NCBI RefSeq assembly: GCF_910577345.1
Contig: NZ_CAJTMT010000007.1
Location: 1-64,000 of the forward strand
Origin: an uncultured Duncaniella sp.
Lineage (GTDB): Bacteria > Bacteroidota > Bacteroidia > Bacteroidales > Muribaculaceae
Reading direction: 5' to 3'
Length of the DNA: 64,000 nt
Below are positions 42,899-52,162 of this stretch, piece by piece. The notes below the pieces were generated by a model. The model worked only from the letters and a program-made list of their open reading frames with translations. It was not told the DNA's origin and ran no database searches. The position numbers were made by a program, and so were the translations under genes. Positions within the stretch are counted from its first letter, which is position 1. Each line of letters opens with the position of its first letter.

Positions 42899-45712
42899 AT
42901 GCAGAAAAAACAGAAACACCCGCTGCCGGCAATGGCTCTCGCAATCACACTTGCGGGTCTTATCGCCACAGCCTGCAGCAGCATCGTTGCGATGCCCGGT
43001 GGCAAGGATGTGTCCAACCGTTGTTCGCTGACCGACCGGATGACTATTGCTTCCTGGGAGGCGGGTGCGGATGGGTTCACTGCCGGAGCTGATTCAGCGG
43101 TCATTGCTTTGGCTGACTCCCTGACTGTTCCTTACGAGGGGACAGGCTGTCTGGAAGTGATTTTCCCGGGAGGCCGGGAGGCATCTTGCCCCCGCTCTGT
43201 CGGCAAAAGTTTCAATCCGCCCTTGAATCTGAGCGGAAAAGGATTGGTGGAATACGGTCTTCTCGTCTCGGAAGGGCCGGGCCGCGATTTCACGACAACG
43301 CTCACCTTGCGCTCGTCGGAAGGTGAAGAATTCATATCGACAGCACACATCATCCCTACGCTTTGGCAGGGGGTGATTTTCGACATACAGACCTGTCCAT
43401 TTACTGATGATGTTGCCTCTATCGAAATCTCTGTCAGCAACGACAGCAGTGAACCGTGGGAAAATCCAAGGTTCATGGTCGACGGTCTGACGGCAGGAAA
43501 GCCACTTGACCTTGATTTCGATATAGAGGGCTCGGCCGACAGGTTTGTCGCCCACGGAGATGCAGAGGTGAAGCAGGATGAGGGCATGGCGATTATTGAT
43601 TTCAAAAATGGGGGTGCAGTGGAGCTGTCGACTTCCGGAAGCCGCAATGCTATCTACAATCCCGATCTTGAATGGCGCAACACGGTGGCGTTGGCGATTG
43701 AAAACAGAAGCGGTGCCGATAATCTGTGTCTGAGCTTCGTGACTGATCGTGACAGCACATTCACACCCGGAAAGTCAAAAAAGACCGTAATTTCAAAGGA
43801 TGAGGGTTGGCAATATGTGGAATTCAATCTTTCCGACATCCCCGGGGCTGAAGGAAGGTTGGAAGGTCTGCGAATAGAGCCTGTCGGCGGTGAGGGTATC
43901 ATCATGATTGACCGCATATCCTTTGAGCGCGAGGCTCCCATCGGAATCAATGCCGGTGAGATAATCGTCTGCACTGCGAGTGAGGATGGCAATCTGACAG
44001 TCAAGGGTATTGTCAAGGAGGAATATCTTAGCGAGGGTGTGCGGATAGAGGTGCGCCACGCACCACATTGGAAATCGGACGTGCCGTTCGACAGCCTCGA
44101 ACCGGTCGGGGAATGTCCTGCAGGAAGTGAATTCGAGATTTCCGACATTCCCAACAAAAGGCTTGGAGGACGGATGACGCATCTCAGCAGCCGTTTCCGT
44201 GCGGCACTGAGGATGAAGGACGGGCGGATGCTTGCAATCGGAGAGCCGTTTTTCATCACCAACTGGCAGGACTTCATAGAGAATCCATATAGATTTGAAA
44301 CATCGGAGAAGGAATATCCCGTTGAGGACTTCGGCGCGAAAGGTGACGGTGTCACCAATGACAATGCCGCCATACAGCGAGCCATCGACAAGGCATCATC
44401 GGCAGGTGGAGGCAGAGTATTGCTTCGCGGGAATGCCGGCAACGCAGATGAGCGGACATATATAGCGACGAATCTTGAACTGCGCAAGGGTGTGAATCTC
44501 GTCATACAGCAAGGGGCTGTGTTAAGGCAGTCGCCGAAATTTGCTCACTATTCGGAATATCCGCCTGAATATGGACATGACAATGTGATTCCCGGTGTTC
44601 CCTGGACCCACTGCATGTATACCAACCGTCCGCTCATACTCGCGAAGGACACTGAGAATGTGAAAATCACCGGCGGAGGCAAAATCCGCATGGATGACAC
44701 CTATAGCGAGAACCCGGCTTGGACCCACTATGCTCGCACATGCAGCGACCGCATCCATATTGTACCGATAGCGGTCTGCAATACCCGCCATGTCGAGATT
44801 TCGGATATTGACATTGTCCGCTGCAGCAACTATCACACGATTTTCTATCGTGCGGACAGTGTTTTCATCGGTAATCTGAAAATGCAGGAGGTGGCCTGTC
44901 TGAGCGGTGACGGTCTCAGTTTCGGCAATGCGGTGACCAATGTCCGTGTGGCGCGTTGCGTGTTCGAATCGAACGACGACGGTATAGTCCTGTGCAGCAG
45001 CTACAAGGATCCGCGTGGAGGTGTATGGCGGGAGCGGGTCGACTCGATTGACTCGTCGGTCAGACACATAGAGGTGTTCGGAAGCTATATAGATTGCGCC
45101 CGTGGGGGTGGTGGAAAGGCTATAGCCCTTATTCCGTGGGGCTCCACCAATCCTCGTCAGGATTATAATGAAATTGACGACATAGAGGTGAGGGACTGTG
45201 TGTTGCGCGGCGGTCATTCCGTCGGCTCATGGCCCGACAATCCATTTGACGGAAAGCCGTTTGACAACTCTGAGCCGGATGACTACGCGCCGGTGAAGAA
45301 TCTCCGCATCTTTGACAACGAATATCTCTCGCCCCTTGAACTGAACGGTGTGGTTCCGGTGACACTGCTCACTGACTGCGGTCTGAAGGGCAGCAGTCAG
45401 TTCAAAAATCCCGCTTTTGCCGATCGTCTCGCCTATTGGTCAACTACAGGTGTAGCAGACGGACGCGAGCAAGGAAGAGTCCGGCTTGCCGACGGTATGA
45501 TATATCAGGGTCTTTATCTTCCGGGCGGATGCTACTCGCTGTCGTGGACAGGAGAGGGAGAGATTAGTCCGTATATTGCTAACATTGAGGGACGCACCCT
45601 TGATGTCGGTGAGGATGGCGTCTTCGATGTCCCCCAAGCAGCCACACTCCTGCTCGGAGTGAAAGGTGTTGATGCCGTCGTCACTTCCATTGCTCTGAAA
45701 AAGATAAAATAA
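42899..45712 (+). CDS. Right-handed beta-helix (GH28-like) lipoprotein
   Basis: A 937-residue protein. The start at 42899 gives a lipoprotein signal (LAGLIATACSS, about 19-29). A first half (about 50-470) has beta-sandwich regions that look carbohydrate-binding. From about residue 470 the pectate-lyase-3 start YPVEDFGAKGDGVTNDNAAI begins a parallel beta-helix, with DG at CLSGDGLSFGN and DD at SNDDGIVL, the usual GH28 positions for two acids. The GHG motif of canonical polygalacturonases is not evident. It is the first gene of a four-gene operon (gaps 22, 42 and 15 nt). It probably acts on a rhamnose- or galacturonic-acid-containing chain. Confidence 0.72.
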   Translation: MQKKQKHPLPAMALAITLAGLIATACSSIVAMPGGKDVSNRCSLTDRMTIASWEAGADGFTAGADSAVIALADSLTVPYEGTGCLEVIFPGGREASCPRSVGKSFNPPLNLSGKGLVEYGLLVSEGPGRDFTTTLTLRSSEGEEFISTAHIIPTLWQGVIFDIQTCPFTDDVASIEISVSNDSSEPWENPRFMVDGLTAGKPLDLDFDIEGSADRFVAHGDAEVKQDEGMAIIDFKNGGAVELSTSGSRNAIYNPDLEWRNTVALAIENRSGADNLCLSFVTDRDSTFTPGKSKKTVISKDEGWQYVEFNLSDIPGAEGRLEGLRIEPVGGEGIIMIDRISFEREAPIGINAGEIIVCTASEDGNLTVKGIVKEEYLSEGVRIEVRHAPHWKSDVPFDSLEPVGECPAGSEFEISDIPNKRLGGRMTHLSSRFRAALRMKDGRMLAIGEPFFITNWQDFIENPYRFETSEKEYPVEDFGAKGDGVTNDNAAIQRAIDKASSAGGGRVLLRGNAGNADERTYIATNLELRKGVNLVIQQGAVLRQSPKFAHYSEYPPEYGHDNVIPGVPWTHCMYTNRPLILAKDTENVKITGGGKIRMDDTYSENPAWTHYARTCSDRIHIVPIAVCNTRHVEISDIDIVRCSNYHTIFYRADSVFIGNLKMQEVACLSGDGLSFGNAVTNVRVARCVFESNDDGIVLCSSYKDPRGGVWRERVDSIDSSVRHIEVFGSYIDCARGGGGKAIALIPWGSTNPRQDYNEIDDIEVRDCVLRGGHSVGSWPDNPFDGKPFDNSEPDDYAPVKNLRIFDNEYLSPLELNGVVPVTLLTDCGLKGSSQFKNPAFADRLAYWSTTGVADGREQGRVRLADGMIYQGLYLPGGCYSLSWTGEGEISPYIANIEGRTLDVGEDGVFDVPQAATLLLGVKGVDAVVTSIALKKIK

Positions 45713-45734
45713 ATCATCAAAAAATATATCTGAC

Positions 45735-46532
45735 ATGAAAACCTTACGTTTAATCACCGCTCTTCTTGCTCTGGTGTCGGCTCTTGGTCTTTCGGCCCAG
45801 TGGACACCGACAAAAGCGCAGTTTGACATTGAAAATCCCCGGATGAAAGTATTCCTGCCGAAAGATGAACTCAACACCGGCCGTGCGATCGTAGCCTGTC
45901 CCGGCGGGTCATATTTAGGCCATGCGATGGGACATGAGGGTTGGGACTGGGCACCCTTCTTCAACCGTCAGGGCATTGCATTCATTGTCCTTCAGTACAC
46001 TCTTCCGGCCGGTGACCGCACGAAGCCTATCGGCGATGCTGAGGCGGCTATAAAACTTGTGCGTGACAGTGCCAAGGTGTGGAACATCAATCCTGCCGAG
46101 GTCGGTATAATGGGATCGTCGGCGGGTGGACATCTTGCATCGACCATCTCCACCCATTTTTCCTCGCCGGAAGTCCGCCCCGATTTCCAGATACTTTTCT
46201 ATCCGGTAATCTCGATGGATTCTGCCCGTGGCCATCAGCTTTCACACGAGAGCTTTCTCGGCAAGAACGCCACGCCGGAGCTGATTGACCTCTACTCGAA
46301 CGAGAGGCAATGCACCCCGCAGACTCCGCGCGCGATCATACTCACCTCGGACGACGACGGTATAAATGCCGCATACAATTCCGTGGCCTACTATTCGGCA
46401 CTGAAAGCCGCGGGCGTACCGGCCGCACTCCATGTCTATCCAACCGGAGAACATGGCTGGGGATGCCTACAGTCGTTCCAGCATCACACACAGATGCTCG
46501 ACGATCTGTCGGCATGGCTTGCAACATTCTGA
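45735..46532 (+). CDS. Secreted alpha/beta-hydrolase esterase
   Basis: A 265-residue protein with a signal peptide (about 1-22). IVACPGGSYLGHAMGHEGWD (about 56-75) is the HGG-like oxyanion region, GIMGSSAGGHLAS (about 126-138) carries the nucleophile Ser, and GEHGWG (about 236-241) gives the catalytic His. It resembles the BD-FAE-type acetyl or feruloyl esterases of Bacteroidetes glycan loci. It probably removes ester groups from the target polysaccharide. It is the second gene of the operon. Confidence 0.82.
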   Translation: MKTLRLITALLALVSALGLSAQWTPTKAQFDIENPRMKVFLPKDELNTGRAIVACPGGSYLGHAMGHEGWDWAPFFNRQGIAFIVLQYTLPAGDRTKPIGDAEAAIKLVRDSAKVWNINPAEVGIMGSSAGGHLASTISTHFSSPEVRPDFQILFYPVISMDSARGHQLSHESFLGKNATPELIDLYSNERQCTPQTPRAIILTSDDDGINAAYNSVAYYSALKAAGVPAALHVYPTGEHGWGCLQSFQHHTQMLDDLSAWLATF

Positions 46533-46574
46533 TTAAACACCCTCTAACCTTAAAAATACAACATAAAAACAGCA

Positions 46575-47468
46575 ATGCTTAAAAAAATTATGCTGGCACT
46601 TGTGCTTCTGATGAGCACCGGTGTCATGGTTTCGGCCAAATCAAACAAAAGTAAGAAGCAGTCAGGCTTCACGATGTGGCAACTCCCCATGCAGGTGGGT
46701 AATATCGGTAATTCATACGTTTTCCGTACATCGGGGGGCAAGGTTATCGTGTTTGACGGCGGATGGCCTGCGGAACAGCTTTATCTGCGCGGATTCATCG
46801 CCGGTCTCGGAAACGAAGTTGAAGCCTGGTTCATTTCCCATCCCCACGATGACCACATGGGTGTACTATGGCAGATTCTCAAAGACCGCCAGGGCATGAA
46901 AATCAACCATATCTACCATTCGCGTTTCTCTCCCGAACTTGTGGAGCTGGAGCAGCCTTACGGAGAGTATGCGAAAGATTTCTATGCTGTGCTTGACACT
47001 GTCAGCATACCCGTCACTGATTTCCGCGAACCGGGCTACACGGGTAAGATAGACGATTTCAACTTCAAGATTCTCGGAGTGGTTAACGAGGAATTTCATA
47101 CGAATCCATTCAACAACTCGTCTATGGTAATGAAAGTATGGGACGACAAGAAGTCAATACTTTTCCTTGCCGATACCGGGGCGGAATCAGGCGACAAACT
47201 TCTCAACGGTCCCTACCGTGATGACCTTTCATGTGACTATCTGCAAGTAGCCCACCACGGTCAGCACGGTTGCAAGGAGGATTTCTACAAGTCAATTGAT
47301 TTCCGTGCTTGCCTGTGGCCGACAGCTTACTGGATCTGGACAAATGACCAAGGGGGCGGTTACAACACCGGTAATCTCGAAACTTTCGAGACGCGCCGAT
47401 GGATGGATGAGATTGGTATCAAGGAGCATCACGTCTCCTGCCTCGAAGGACTTTTCAAACTTGAATAA
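46575..47468 (+). CDS. Secreted metallo-beta-lactamase-fold protein
   Basis: A 297-residue protein with a signal peptide (about 1-23). SHPHDDHMG (about 79-87) is the HxHxDH metal motif of the MBL superfamily; FLADTGAESGDKL provides the bridging Asp and QVAHHGQHG (about 223-231) a late His. It resembles the ComEC/Rec2-like branch in wording. As the third gene of a glycan-degradation operon, it may act on a lactone, ester or phosphodiester of the substrate; this is inference. It is an unusual companion for such genes. Confidence 0.8.
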   Translation: MLKKIMLALVLLMSTGVMVSAKSNKSKKQSGFTMWQLPMQVGNIGNSYVFRTSGGKVIVFDGGWPAEQLYLRGFIAGLGNEVEAWFISHPHDDHMGVLWQILKDRQGMKINHIYHSRFSPELVELEQPYGEYAKDFYAVLDTVSIPVTDFREPGYTGKIDDFNFKILGVVNEEFHTNPFNNSSMVMKVWDDKKSILFLADTGAESGDKLLNGPYRDDLSCDYLQVAHHGQHGCKEDFYKSIDFRACLWPTAYWIWTNDQGGGYNTGNLETFETRRWMDEIGIKEHHVSCLEGLFKLE

Positions 47469-47483
47469 ATTCCTCAATCCGAC

Positions 47484-48941
47484 ATGATGACAGTAAATCT
47501 GAAACGTATATCATTCTTTCTGACAGTCCTTGCCCTTTCAGGGGAAGGGCTGTCGGCATTGGAACTGCCGGCACAGCTCGGCGACCATGCTGTCCTGCAG
47601 CAGCAATGCGATGCAAAGCTTTGGGGATGGGCAGCCCCGGGTGCGACCGTAACGGTCACTCCTTCATGGAACAAGAAGAAGGTCAGCACGAAGGCCGACA
47701 GCGAAGGACGGTGGAGTGTCAAGGTGGCGACTCCCGCAGCCTCCTATCAGCCCTACAGCATCAGTTTCAAGGAGGGTCGGGAGGAAATCACAATCTCCGA
47801 CATCCTCATTGGTGAAGTGTGGCTGGCCGCCGGACAGTCCAATATGGAGATGCCGATGATGGGGTTCAATGCGCAGCCCGTCGAGGGCGCAGGGCCGGAC
47901 ATCGCACGTTCGGGCCGGCTGCGTGACCGCGTGCGCATGGCATATATCGTGAGGGGTGATGAGTATGAACCGCAGGAGCGCATCGGAGGTGAGTGGAAAG
48001 TGGCTTCGCCGGAGAACACACCGGCGTTCAGTGCGCAGGGCTTCTATTTCGCCCGTGAGTTGAACGACATCATAGATGTTCCGGTAGGTATTCTCTGTGT
48101 CTCCTACGGAGGTACACAGATTGAGGGTTGGCTTCCACGCGACATCCTTGACCGTTTCGGTTATGACTTCGAGGCTATGATGGCCGAGAAGGATCGTCTG
48201 CCTGCCTTTCGCTACAGCACCAAATACAGTTCAATGGTCTGTCCGCTGATTGGCTACGGTATCAAGGGTTTCCTCTGGAATCAGGGAGAATCCAATGTCA
48301 TCAATCCTGACCGCTATTGCGAGTTGCTGACCGAGATGGTGGCCCGCTGGCGCAGTGACTGGGGTGACAGTGACAACAGTCTGCCCTTCTATCAGACAGA
48401 GAATCCCGGCTTCGGATGGTGGCAACCGGATGCAATCCCGGCAGCACTTGTCAGGGAACAGCAGCAGAAAGCAGCGAAGGTGATACCGAACTGTGGAATA
48501 ACATGCACCAACGACCTGACCTATCCCTACGAGGTTGACGTCATCCACGGCACGCGTAAACGTGAGATTGGGGAGCGTATGGCCTGGCAGGTGGCCGAAC
48601 GTCAATATGGAATCAAGGGTATGCCGTGGCGCTGTCCCGAATTCAGGTCTCTCAGCAAGGGGGAGGATGGAACGGTGCGTGTGGCCTTTGACAATGTTGC
48701 CTGCGGTCTCACTCCCAATGTAGGTAATGTCGAGGGCTTCGAGGTTGCCGCTGCCGACGGAAAATTCCATAAGGCCGATGCAAAGGTCGATTGGAATACC
48801 GCCGAGGTCATTCTCAGTTGTCCGGATGTGGCCGACATCAAGGATGTCCGCTACTGCTTCAAGAATTTCTGCCCCGGGACACTCAGGAATTCATACGGAA
48901 TGCCCGCCATGCCCTTCCGCACGGATAATCTCAAGGAATGA
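47484..48941 (+). CDS. Sialate O-acetylesterase-like SGNH hydrolase
   Basis: A 485-residue protein with a signal peptide (about 1-26, from ATG 47484; the ATG at 47487 is equally possible). EVWLAAGQSNMEMPM (about 110-124) is the block I motif of 9-O-acetylsialate esterase-type proteins. The FLWNQGESN block (about 256-264) is the family's second motif, and YEVDVIHGTRKREIGERMA holds the late Asp/His region. In this context the acetyl groups are more likely on a plant-type glycan than on sialic acid. It is the last gene of the operon, followed by a terminator. Confidence 0.85.
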   Translation: MMTVNLKRISFFLTVLALSGEGLSALELPAQLGDHAVLQQQCDAKLWGWAAPGATVTVTPSWNKKKVSTKADSEGRWSVKVATPAASYQPYSISFKEGREEITISDILIGEVWLAAGQSNMEMPMMGFNAQPVEGAGPDIARSGRLRDRVRMAYIVRGDEYEPQERIGGEWKVASPENTPAFSAQGFYFARELNDIIDVPVGILCVSYGGTQIEGWLPRDILDRFGYDFEAMMAEKDRLPAFRYSTKYSSMVCPLIGYGIKGFLWNQGESNVINPDRYCELLTEMVARWRSDWGDSDNSLPFYQTENPGFGWWQPDAIPAALVREQQQKAAKVIPNCGITCTNDLTYPYEVDVIHGTRKREIGERMAWQVAERQYGIKGMPWRCPEFRSLSKGEDGTVRVAFDNVACGLTPNVGNVEGFEVAAADGKFHKADAKVDWNTAEVILSCPDVADIKDVRYCFKNFCPGTLRNSYGMPAMPFRTDNLKE

Positions 48942-48993
48942 TATTATGGTAAAATAAGAACCATTACTTGTAATCTGTTCATATAACAAGCAT

Positions 48994-49027
48994 ATAGCCG
49001 GAGCTGACTCACATCATCTCCGGCTAT
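48994..49027 (+). terminator. Rho-independent terminator of the beta-helix operon
   Basis: ATAGCCGGAG (48994-49003) pairs with CTCCGGCTAT (49018-49027) around a 14-nt loop and is followed by TGCTTTTTA. It lies about 50 nt after the esterase stop. The rest of the gap up to 49218 holds nothing that I recognise. Confidence 0.75.
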
Positions 49028-49218
49028 TGCTTTTTACATTGTGTAATGCCCTGTCAGCATTTCAGTCAGTAAAAGGATTGGATTGTTTTTATGTAGGCAA
49101 TTCTTTTCAATCCGTTTGAAACCTAACCTTTTATTATCCTTAGAGTGATTTATCCTTAAATTTTATGAAATAGCGGTGTCTATGGAATAATTGGAATTTC
49201 TATGCATGGTGGTTGAAA

Positions 49219-50472
49219 TCAGCGTTTTGAAGTGACCTCAGTCTCGTATTGCTCGATGACGGGAATATAGGCTTCGCCGACGGGAACACCCGAGCGGAGG
49301 CAATACATGTCCCATACGGCAGACCAGGGGAGTGACTTCTCGATTTCGAGCATTGCCAGACGCTGGAAACCACGGCCGTTGTCCTCATGGGTGCGCAGGG
49401 TGTCGATGGGTTCGAGCAGAGCGCAGAGCATTGACTGCTGTGCGGCGCGGGCACCGATGACGTAGGCACCGAGGCGGTTGATTGATGCGTCGAAGTAGTC
49501 AAGGCCGAAGTGTACGCGGTCGAGAGCGTCGGCACGGACAATTTCCTTGCAGAGATTCATTGTCGGGTCCTCCATGATGGTCACATGGTCAGAGTCCCAG
49601 CGCACTCCGCGGGTCACGTGGAGCATGAGCTCGGGAACGTAGAGGAGCATTGACGAGACCTTGTCGGCGGCATCTTCGAGGGGATGGTAGTGACCGGTGT
49701 CGATGGTGTAGATTTTCTTGTTCTCCACGCAGTAGCCGACCACAAATTCAAGAGAGCCTGATGTGAAGCTTTCAAGACCTATGCCGAAGGTCTTTGATTC
49801 GAGGCAGTCCTTCATGTTCTCGTATTTGGTGGCGAAAATCTCGTCGAGGCTCTCTTTGAAGAGCTTGCGGTAGAGATAGCGGTTGACGGTGATGTCCTTC
49901 GAACCGTCGTGAACCCAGAGATTCATGATGCAGGGATCGCCCTGAGCCTTGCCGATTTCCTCGGCGATGGCGCGGCAGCGCTTGGTGTGTTCAATCCAGA
50001 AGCGGCGGATTTCATCGTCGGGATTCGAGAGGCTGAGGTCGCCGCTCTTGGGATGGGAGAAGGATGAGGAGTTGAAGTCGAGTTTTATGTTGTTGGCGAG
50101 AGCCCAGTCGATCCAGCTTTGGAAGTGTTCGATTGTAATCTGGTCGCGGTCCACGGCCTCACCCTTGAAGTCGCCGTAGATGGCATGGAGATTGAGGCGG
50201 TGTGTGCCGGGAATGAGTGAGAGGGCTTTGAGGATGTCGGCACGGAGTTCGTTGATGTTGCGTGCGCGTCCGGGATAGTTGCCTGTTGTCTGGATACCGC
50301 CGGAAAGTGCGCCGGCTTTGGGTTCGAAGCCGACCACATCGTCAGCCTGCCAGCAGTGGAGCGACAGGTGGAAGTTGTCCATCTTGTCAAGCACCTTGTC
50401 GGTGTCGATGCCTATTTCTGCGTAGCGTTCGCGGGCAAGTTCGTAGGCTTGGCGGATAGTCTCTGTTTTCAT
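49219..50472 (-). CDS. rhaA: L-rhamnose isomerase
   Basis: A 417-residue protein, close to the family's usual length of about 419. The N-terminal MDNFHLSLHCWQADDVVGFE (about 31-50) and the metal-binding segments IYTIDTGHYHPLEDAADKVS (about 245-264) and WDSDHVTIMED are typical of RhaA. It converts L-rhamnose to L-rhamnulose in the cytoplasm. It is downstream of rhaB with a 43-nt gap, in the same transcript. Confidence 0.95.
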   Translation of the reverse strand: MKTETIRQAYELARERYAEIGIDTDKVLDKMDNFHLSLHCWQADDVVGFEPKAGALSGGIQTTGNYPGRARNINELRADILKALSLIPGTHRLNLHAIYGDFKGEAVDRDQITIEHFQSWIDWALANNIKLDFNSSSFSHPKSGDLSLSNPDDEIRRFWIEHTKRCRAIAEEIGKAQGDPCIMNLWVHDGSKDITVNRYLYRKLFKESLDEIFATKYENMKDCLESKTFGIGLESFTSGSLEFVVGYCVENKKIYTIDTGHYHPLEDAADKVSSMLLYVPELMLHVTRGVRWDSDHVTIMEDPTMNLCKEIVRADALDRVHFGLDYFDASINRLGAYVIGARAAQQSMLCALLEPIDTLRTHEDNGRGFQRLAMLEIEKSLPWSAVWDMYCLRSGVPVGEAYIPVIEQYETEVTSKR

Positions 50473-50515
50473 GAAATATCGGTGTCTTTATGAGGTTAAT
50501 TTATATTGTATTGTG

Positions 50516-51997
50516 TCATTTTGGGAGGGTGAGGAAGCGAGCGTAGGCTTCATCCCACAATTCATTGTTCTCCCCTGATGGCTGGAATTCCTTAAGTTCC
50601 ACGGATTTGCGGATTACGGCGCGCATCCGTTCGAGATTGCTGACCACTCCGGCGGCTTTTGCCTGCAGCATTACGTTGCCGAGTGCGGTACATTCCACCG
50701 GACCGGCTACGACCGGCATACGGAGGACATCGGCGGTCATCCGGTTGAGACGTTCGTTGCGGGAACCTCCGCCGATGATGTGGAGGCGCTTGATGGGGAA
50801 GGGAGCGAAGCGTTTGAGCATCTCCATGACCTGACGGTAGCGCAGGGCAAGGCTGACGAGGATGCAGCGTGTGATTTCGCCCTGAGTCTCGGGCACCGGT
50901 TGTCCGGATTCGCGGCAATAGGTCCTGATTGCGTCAAGCATTGACACGGGGCTTCCAAATTCGGCTGCGTCGGGGAAGATTATCGAGCGCATCGGATCGG
51001 TGACCCGGTCGGAGAGGGTGAAGAGTGTGTCGAAATCTGTCGGCAAACCCTCCTTCTCCCATTCGTTGCGGCAGGATTCGAGCAGCCACATGCCACAGAT
51101 GTTTTTAAGGAAGCGGGTAGTGCCGTCGACACCCCCTTCGTTGGTGAAGTTGGCCACACAACTGTCATCGTTGATGATAGGTTGGGGGACTTCGATGCCC
51201 ATGAGGCTCCATGTGCCGCTGCTGAGGTAGGCGAAACTCTCATCAGTGGCAGGGATGGCTGCCACGGCTGAGGCGGTGTCATGGCCGGCCACAGAAATGA
51301 CGGGTATCTGTGCCATGCCTGTGCGGTGGCTGACGGCGGGGGTGAGCCGTCCGATAACGGTCGCGGGCATGATGAGCGGCGGAAATATGTCGGGTTGCAG
51401 ACCGAGGGCGCTGAGGAGGGCCGGTTCGATGCGGCGGGTGGTCGGATTGAGCAGTTGGGAGGTTGAGGCGATGGTGTATTCGGTGACCTCTATGCCACAG
51501 AGCAGATAGCTGAGGGCATCGGGCAGAAACATGATGCGGCGCGCGGCGTTGAGGGCCGAATTGCCGTCGCGTTTCATGGCCGAGAGCTGGAAGAGGGTGT
51601 TGAAGTTCATCACCTGGATTCCGGTGAGGTCATAGACATGCTCGCTCGGGAGGCAGTCGCGGAAGAAGCGGGCCGGTTCGTCGGCGGTGTGCGGGTCGCG
51701 GTAGCTGAAGGGATTTGCGAGGGGCAAACCGTCGTCGCCGAAGCAGACGATGTCTACCCCCCATGTGTCTATACCTATTGAAGTCGGCGTGATTCCTTGA
51801 GATGCGAGCAGCGAGAGGGCATTCTCAATCTCATTGTAGAGATGAGGAAAATCCCAGTACCGATGGTTGCCCATACTGACAATGTCATGCCCGAAACGGG
51901 TGAGTTCTTTCATCGTGACGACATCGTCGGTGACGGTGCCAAGTACGGTGCGTCCACTGGTTGCGCCGAGGTCAACGGCAAGGAATTGGTGCTTCAT
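50516..51997 (-). CDS. rhaB: L-rhamnulokinase
   Basis: A 493-residue FGGY-family kinase. It begins FLAVDLGATSGRTVLGTV (about 5-22, phosphate-1 motif), has IDTWGVDIVCFGDDG and the adenosine motif LHIIGGGSRNERLNRMTADV (about 421-440). It phosphorylates L-rhamnulose to rhamnulose-1-phosphate. It is the first gene of the rhaBA pair. No aldolase (rhaD) or permease is seen in the window. A -7 element lies 32-39 nt upstream of its start. Confidence 0.95.
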   Translation of the reverse strand: MKHQFLAVDLGATSGRTVLGTVTDDVVTMKELTRFGHDIVSMGNHRYWDFPHLYNEIENALSLLASQGITPTSIGIDTWGVDIVCFGDDGLPLANPFSYRDPHTADEPARFFRDCLPSEHVYDLTGIQVMNFNTLFQLSAMKRDGNSALNAARRIMFLPDALSYLLCGIEVTEYTIASTSQLLNPTTRRIEPALLSALGLQPDIFPPLIMPATVIGRLTPAVSHRTGMAQIPVISVAGHDTASAVAAIPATDESFAYLSSGTWSLMGIEVPQPIINDDSCVANFTNEGGVDGTTRFLKNICGMWLLESCRNEWEKEGLPTDFDTLFTLSDRVTDPMRSIIFPDAAEFGSPVSMLDAIRTYCRESGQPVPETQGEITRCILVSLALRYRQVMEMLKRFAPFPIKRLHIIGGGSRNERLNRMTADVLRMPVVAGPVECTALGNVMLQAKAAGVVSNLERMRAVIRKSVELKEFQPSGENNELWDEAYARFLTLPK

Positions 51998-52028
51998 GAT
52001 AATTATGATAGGTTGTTGAGACTTGTCG

Positions 52029-52036
52029 CAAAATTA
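52029..52036 (-). promoter_or_regulatory. -7 element of rhaBA
   Basis: Minus strand TAATTTTG fits TAnnTTTG, giving a leader of about 25 nt to the rhaB start. No -33 element at the expected distance, as expected for an inducible promoter. Confidence 0.5.
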
Positions 52037-52162
52037 GCGCAAGGGGTTTTAACGGGCTTCCCTCTACGTTTCAATTATTGTGCGTTTTGTTTCAGTGACC
52101 TAAAATAAAATCAAGTTGCAACAATCACAGCCCCTCAGACAGTTGCATGGGGCAAGATTGAA

